From Protopterus annectens (taxonomy: Eukaryota; Chordata; Ceratodontiformes; Protopteridae), in contig NC_056744.1 of NCBI RefSeq assembly GCF_019279795.1, positions 1,512,396,495 through 1,512,460,494 on the forward strand: a stretch of DNA of 64,000 bases, given 5' to 3'. Numbering within the stretch: the first letter of the stretch is position 1; every line of letters starts with the position of its first letter. This document shows, in pieces, positions 59,220 to 64,000 of this stretch. The position numbers were made by a program, and so were the translations under genes. The notes below the pieces were generated by a model. The model did not search any database, had not been told where the DNA came from, and saw only the letters and a list, made by a program, of their open reading frames with translations.

Positions 59220-59443
59220 GTGGTGGTGCTGGGGTAGCATTGTCGCCACAGTAAGACGTTGTCCTGTTCGAGTCTCAACTAAAGCGTCTTCTGTGTGGAA
59301 ACATGCGTTAATGGACGCATCTTGTAGGTTGTGCGTCACAGCTAGCAACTAGGCACGTAAAAATCTACTGCCAGTCATTAGCGGACCGGAGTTCCGCTGT
59401 GGTGACCCCTAACTGGGAAAAGCCGAAAGACACAACAACAAAA
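59220..59443 (+). mobile_element. tRNA-derived SINE with RTE-type tail
   Basis: The head has a box A-like stretch (TGGTGCTGGGGTAGCATTG, near 59225) and box B CTGTTCGAGTCTC (about 59264). The tail (59394-59443) reads GCTGTGGTGACCCCTAACTG then gggaaaagccgaaagacacaacaac, the same ending as the RTE at 21653-21698. A perfect 17-base target duplication flanks it. It sits on the remaining end of DIRS-2, beside the right PLE duplication. Confidence 0.88.
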
Positions 59444-59460
59444 ACAAAACTGTACTTTAG
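59444..59460. repeat. Target-site duplication of SINE (right copy)
   Basis: ACAAAACTGTACTTTAG. Confidence 0.9.
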
Positions 59461-60360
59461 TCATATAACATCCCTTACTTCGTATTTAAAATACATCTGA
59501 CTGCATATTTTACCAAACTACTTTAGAAGATAACATGCAATTTATGGTAAGAAACCTTATTTTCTACAAATATTAAAAAAATATTTTGACTTAGTCACTT
59601 TTTCAGTCCATTCAGTGTCCTCAACATTGATGACACAATGTGGAGTCTGTGCTTTACAGTTCTCATGGTAAACACAGTGAACAAACTTTCAGTCTTTATT
59701 CATGTACTTCTTTCGGAACTGCATTTTATATGTCTAAACTACATCATCTGGGATTGATGCTTTACTTTATTCACTAATGCACTCTGTTGCTAGTCTTCTT
59801 AGCCATCTTACTCTCCCTGCAGCAATCTTTGGTTCAAGTCTGTGAAACTTCTGATTATTCTAGTCAGCTTGTGTGCTTTTTTTTTGTTTCACTCAGTCAT
59901 TTTCATTTCGAACAATGAAAAAACAGAATGGCAAAATCTCTCTGTGGGTTTTCTTATTGTCAGAATATTGATAAACAAGAGTCTCATTTGGCCTACTAGC
60001 TCACTCCTGGTTTGGCTAAACTTTATTTCTTTTACAATCTGTTCTTCATTCACAAACATCTTTGATTTTCCCGGAAAAATATTGTGAAAAAGTTGAATAT
60101 AGCAACTTCAATCCTCATACCTGTCTCTCCTCATCCCAGTTGCCAGTATAAACTTGCTTCTGTTCTGCATTATGTACGCTGAATAATTATGTTCCACAAG
60201 CACTCTGGTATGCACAATTTTTAATACTTTACCGTCTGCCACACTTTTTGTTAGGATGGCTCTTTCTGTTGGTATGATTGCTTCTTTGTTACTGTAGGTG
60301 TAACCTGCTTTCTAATCACTAGATTTGGAGCATACACATGGTGTGCCCTCTCAGAGCCCG
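59461..60360. other. Unannotated sequence, no gene recognised
   Basis: AT-rich with only short chance frames. The first bases are probably the original DIRS-2 insertion flank. Confidence 0.5.
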
Positions 60361-60581
60361 CTGTGGAATAAAAATCCAGTTGTTTATTTGTATTTTCATA
60401 AAATTAATGCAGTGTACTCCTAGTTTCTCTGGTATGTCACAATCCCAGCAATAACCTCCAAAGATCCTCACCTCTAAGACTTGAGTAGGACAAAAGTTAC
60501 AAAACACAAGGATGAGGAACCACCACGATGATGCTGCAAAAGAGTTCTTCTTTATTAATGCAAAATAAGGAAGATGAGCGC

Positions 60582-60603
60582 CGTACACTGTACGCTTCTT
60601 CAG
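60582..60603 (-). ncRNA. Degenerate hammerhead-like motif, PLE family 2
   Basis: On the - strand CTGAAGA (60603-60597; one change from CTGATGA) is followed by hairpin CGTAC/GTACG with a three-base loop (60594-60582). The GAAA element is missing, where GCGC is found. It lies 35 bases downstream of the TATA box at 60638. Confidence 0.45.
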
Positions 60604-60631
60604 ATCTAATTCACATTTAATATAGCAAGGC

Positions 60632-60638
60632 TTATATA
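60632..60638 (-). promoter_or_regulatory. TATA box of PLE family 2
   Basis: TATATAA on the - strand, spaced as in families 1 and 3. Confidence 0.45.
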
Positions 60639-61143
60639 GTACTACTAATCAATAAAAACACTAAAACAAATTAACTAATTAGTCAATCAGTGTTCTTAAT
60701 CAAAAATATAGGGCTAACTAATCATCACAGATAAAATCTGTTGCTTACTAAAGCAACTAGAATACTTGTTCGTTGCTGCAGACTGCAGCATTACATATAA
60801 AGACTAAAAGTTAAAAACTTTATAACATTTAAGACCAGATACAGTAGTTGATAATTATGTGTGTCATACATTTCAAAAAAGACCATATGCAGAAAACATA
60901 TAGAAGAATATGCAAAATTTCAATCAATGACTAAAAAGATATATAAAAACTGTGTATGTGAAATACATGCCGTTATGGAAGATTGATATCATAAAAATGA
61001 TTTATACATAGTATTTAATAACTATCTCAAACATCTCAATTGCTCTGATATCATGTTCTGCTAAAACGATCAGTATTATATGCAAAATGATCAAAAGCAT
61101 AATGTCACCATAGAACAGCTATCGCTGTTAGAAGCCTATGTTG

Positions 61144-61166
61144 CTATGAAGAACATAGTTCATCAG
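61144..61166 (-). ncRNA. Hammerhead-core-like hairpin in PLE family 2 3' UTR
   Basis: On the - strand CTGATGA (61166-61160) is followed by a perfect five-pair hairpin CTATG/CATAG (61158-61144). CAAC follows where CGAAAC is expected. No TATA box precedes it at the usual spacing. Possibly a decayed ribozyme, possibly chance. Confidence 0.3.
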
Positions 61167-62000
61167 ACTCAGAGAGGTAGTAGAACTTAAAATGTCACTA
61201 TGAAGTATTGAACTGAAGTTACAATCTAAAATTGACTGGAATAATGGGTCTACTTATATATTCATAGTGAAGTCGGTATTTCATTGGCTTGACAAAAACC
61301 ATACAGAAAAACGTACAGAAAAACAGACCGTGAAAATAATTAAGAGAAATGAGTCAAAACCAACATAATGTTTGAACTAACTCAAATGAACCCTATTTTT
61401 AACCGCATATATAATCTTATTTATCTAAAACGTATTAATGTATTATGTTTAAAAATTTTATATATATAATATAAATATGTAGAAAAACATATATGAGACA
61501 TATAAAAAACATGTAAAAAACACACAACTTATGTTTCATGGTTCTGGAATCTTTCAGAATGGAACATTTAAAAGAAAATATTCATAAAGTGCATGTTGTT
61601 GTATATAAATATAATGAAATAAATGGACATATTACAATATTGTTAAATAGAATAAATACTAATCATATGATGTAAAAAATGATAATTATATTATTTATAA
61701 TAAATTACAAAAACATCGATAATAAATATATATATGATGTAATAAAATCAATAACATAAAAAACAAGTAAAATTATTTTATATATAAAAAATAGTGAATA
61801 ATATATATATATATATTCAAGGATATGTATATAGCCATAAGTATAAATATAAATAAATATATGTATATTCATTATATGTGTATAGTAAAGAAGTACATAT
61901 TTCTTTTAAGAGAAATAAAAAAAAGAGAGAAATCCAGAGGTGTATATACCTAGAAGTTTCTGAGGACTGCTTATATATTAGAAACTATAACAATATATTA

Positions 62001-64000
62001 TTATTTCAGACTCCTTTTTTTCAGGACTGATCTTACACTGACATATTGATTTAAGCCTGGAGTGTAATGTGCTTTAATTCTTAGGATCCATTGTAGCTCT
62101 ATGCTCTCTAATTCATTAAAGGTATCCCCTTTCCTGTCACTTGGGCATACTAATTGTAGTATTCTGAATCTGAATCTGTGCTCTGGGTTATTCAAAATAT
62201 GTTTAGTTAGAGCACTCTTCTGATCTTTTCTCCTTATGTCATAAATGTGGTTGTAGATGCGTTCCTTCAGGGATCTTGTTGTCATCCCAATATAGAACGC
62301 ATCACAATCCAAACAATTAGCTAAATAAATTAAATTTGAGCTAGTGCAGGTTGATCTAAAACTTGGTTTAAAATTAATATTTAACTGGGGGTGCTTAAAT
62401 TCTATGTCTCCCGAAATGTAGACGCACATGTTGCACTTTTTACATGGATAGGTCCCTATCTCATTCAGGCTAATCAATTCTTCCTCTAAATTACTCAGTG
62501 TCTTATTAATAGTCCTGTATATCTCATGGTCTGATTTTTCAATACATAGCAGTCTCTTGAGATTCTTACTATTAGTGTATAAAAAACTGGGTTTAACCCC
62601 TATAGTGCCCTTCACCTCATCATTAGTAAGTAATATACACCAATTTTTACGAATAATGTTAGTAATGTTTCTGTTGTCACTGGTGTATCTAGTTAGAAAG
62701 GGTATAGTTTCTTTATATGACTTAGGTACAAAGTATGTCTGATAAGGCCTCTTCCTATATGTAGAAGGGGTGGGGGTGGGTCCAGTTAATAATTTCACTC
62801 GCTGGATCAGTTGTCTATCATAGTTCCTTTCTATGAACATGTCTTCTAGTTTCACTGTTTGTTCTATTTTATCATTCTGTTCCTTACATAGTTTATTGAC
62901 TCTTATATACTGACCTTTAACAATGTTTTGAAATATGTGTCTGGGATGCATGCTACTATATTCTAATAGTGTATTCTTCCAACAAGGTTTCCTGTAGACT
63001 GTATGACTTAATTTACCATATTCATCTTTGGTAATGGTAATGTCTAGAAAATTGATTTCAGTCATAGAATGTTCAAAGGTGAATCTAAAAAAAGATGTCG
63101 TAGTTTCTAAGTCTCCCACTAGGTCTAAAAACTCTTGTAGGGTGCCACCCCAAAAGATTATGATGTCATCTATGAATCTTTTATAAAGTAACATTTTATC
63201 AAAATAAGCATGATTGAACAAGTGCATACATTCCCAGTAATAGACAACAAGGTTTGCATAGGTGTTTGCACAGGGAGTGCCCATAGCCACTCCCCATTGT
63301 TGCAAAAACAATTTCTTGTCATACATAAAAACATTGTTATTAAGTACAAGGTCTAAGATGGCGTTCAGTAAAATTTTATCATTATTACTGTAACTATCAG
63401 TGTTATGCAGGATATGTCTAATGGCCTCTGATCCATAGCCATTAGGAATAGATGTAAAGAGGTTTCTCATGTCCATAGTGATTAAGATGCTATCTTTAGG
63501 GATGCCTTCTTTAAAACTAGCTAATACCTCTAATAGTTGGTATGTATCTTTTAAAATCGAGCTTATCTTATTAATAATGGGTCTAAGCTTCTTTTCAATA
63601 AAGACTGACATAGTTTCCGTAACCCACCCTTCTTCCACTACTATAGGTCGTAGTGGTGGTGGTATTGTGCCTTTATGTATTTTCGGCAACCCTTTTATGT
63701 AGGGAATCTTAGGTTGCTCTATCAGAAAATATTGATATAGATCTTGGTCTATCTGCCTGCATATTAAGAAGTCATATAATTCTTGATGTACAGAAAAAAT
63801 AACTTTAGTTAAATCATTGATATATATTTCTTTATAAGTATCAGTTTCTCTAAGCATCGTCAGCATCAATGTGTTGTAAGTGGTGTAGTCTAGAACTACT
63901 ATTCCACCCCCTTTATCTGCAGGCTTTATAATTATTCCCTTGTCATGTTGCAGTGCATAAAGTGCTTCCCATTCAGCATGTGACAAAAATTCCCTTTTTC
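62001..64000 (-). CDS. PLE family 2 reverse transcriptase-GIY-YIG endonuclease, intact in window, 5' end cut
   Basis: A single open frame runs from the window edge to a stop at 62001, at least 661 codons; it stays open to base 64000, so the real start is outside. Residue numbers count from 63986. RT motifs: KPADKGGG (21-28), LPKIHKGTIPPPLRPIV (100-116), MDMRNLF with the motif A Asp (172), GVAMGTPCANTYANL (232-246), motif C FIDDI with both Asp (271-275), INFLDITITKD (311-321), HTVYRKP (328-334). A linker with three Cys, PCKKCNMC (514-521), precedes the GIY-YIG nuclease: LIYLA (552-556), FYIGMT (564-569), RSLKERIYNH (571-580), a candidate Glu near 630 and Asn in GLNQY (644-648). All key residues are present. 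PLEs move by target-primed reverse transcription. This is the only RT in the window without a visible defect, so it may be young. Confidence 0.9.
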   Translation of the reverse strand, partial: KREFLSHAEWEALYALQHDKGIIIKPADKGGGIVVLDYTTYNTLMLTMLRETDTYKEIYINDLTKVIFSVHQELYDFLICRQIDQDLYQYFLIEQPKIPYIKGLPKIHKGTIPPPLRPIVVEEGWVTETMSVFIEKKLRPIINKISSILKDTYQLLEVLASFKEGIPKDSILITMDMRNLFTSIPNGYGSEAIRHILHNTDSYSNNDKILLNAILDLVLNNNVFMYDKKLFLQQWGVAMGTPCANTYANLVVYYWECMHLFNHAYFDKMLLYKRFIDDIIIFWGGTLQEFLDLVGDLETTTSFFRFTFEHSMTEINFLDITITKDEYGKLSHTVYRKPCWKNTLLEYSSMHPRHIFQNIVKGQYIRVNKLCKEQNDKIEQTVKLEDMFIERNYDRQLIQRVKLLTGPTPTPSTYRKRPYQTYFVPKSYKETIPFLTRYTSDNRNITNIIRKNWCILLTNDEVKGTIGVKPSFLYTNSKNLKRLLCIEKSDHEIYRTINKTLSNLEEELISLNEIGTYPCKKCNMCVYISGDIEFKHPQLNINFKPSFRSTCTSSNLIYLANCLDCDAFYIGMTTRSLKERIYNHIYDIRRKDQKSALTKHILNNPEHRFRFRILQLVCPSDRKGDTFNELESIELQWILRIKAHYTPGLNQYVSVRSVLKKRSLK

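Larger units (their letters stand above)
60360..62000 (-). mobile_element. 3' UTR and terminal region of PLE family 2
   Basis: Very AT-rich sequence downstream (- strand) of the family 2 coding frame. It holds a hairpin with a hammerhead core (61144-61166), a TATA box (60632-60638), a second degenerate hammerhead-like motif (60582-60603) and an AATAAA signal (about 60553-60558). The end of the element, probably near 60360, is not sharply defined. Much of 61400-61900 is low-complexity AT. Confidence 0.6.

Noticed and set aside
1-64000. CRISPR arrays, bacterial operons, phage genes
   Set aside because: Nothing with regular spacers or prokaryotic gene structure is present; all recognisable coding sequence belongs to vertebrate retroelements.

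Overview
This window is a graveyard of nested retrotransposons from a large, repeat-rich vertebrate genome. I found no host gene, tRNA or rRNA gene, or bacterial feature. The mix fits a non-teleost ray-finned fish, lungfish or amphibian: L1-type LINEs, Penelope-like elements (PLEs) with GIY-YIG endonucleases, DIRS tyrosine-recombinase elements, an RTE fragment, L2/CR1-like LINE fragments and tRNA-derived SINEs. The species cannot be named from sequence alone. There is one 500-base assembly gap at 26423-26922.

Layout. Positions 1-23221 hold two copies, B (left, cut by the window edge) and A (right), of a compound unit: an L1-like LINE on the + strand joined tail-to-tail to a PLE on the - strand. 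A third partial copy, D, lies at 26923-29985. All three share the same LINE/PLE junction, and the LINE in each carries the same stop codon. The best reading is that the LINE inserted once into the 3' untranslated part of a PLE, and the compound then multiplied. PLE-A has its 5' half inverted, as in twin priming, and a 5'-truncated RTE sits inside it. From 25120 to 32284 come an L2-like LINE remnant, the gap, copy D and another 5'-truncated L1 (E).

Positions 36128-49773 are DIRS copy 1, split by a nearly full-length L1 (copy C, - strand, with a target duplication), which itself contains a CR1/L2-like fragment and a SINE. Positions 52749-59215 are DIRS copy 2. A 5'-truncated PLE (family 3) inserted into its last few bases, and a SINE then inserted beside that; each has a clear target duplication. 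The right edge (about 60360-64000, - strand) is a PLE of a further family (family 2) with a long open RT-endonuclease frame that runs off the window.

How the parts relate. The L1s code for an ORF1 RNA-binding chaperone and an ORF2 endonuclease/RT. The PLEs code for an ORF1 of unknown fold, an RT and a GIY-YIG nuclease. Their terminal regions repeat a TATA box, a hammerhead-ribozyme-like fold and, in families 1 and 2, a poly(A) signal, at similar spacing in three families. The DIRS copies code for gag, RT-RNase H and a tyrosine recombinase, with inverted ends and an internal complementary region. The SINE at 59220 shares its 3' tail with the RTE at 20835, a plausible parasite-helper pair. Apart from the family 2 PLE, every coding region seen is broken by stops or frameshifts; PLE-B ORF1 and the RTE and L1-A ORF1 frames are open over long stretches.
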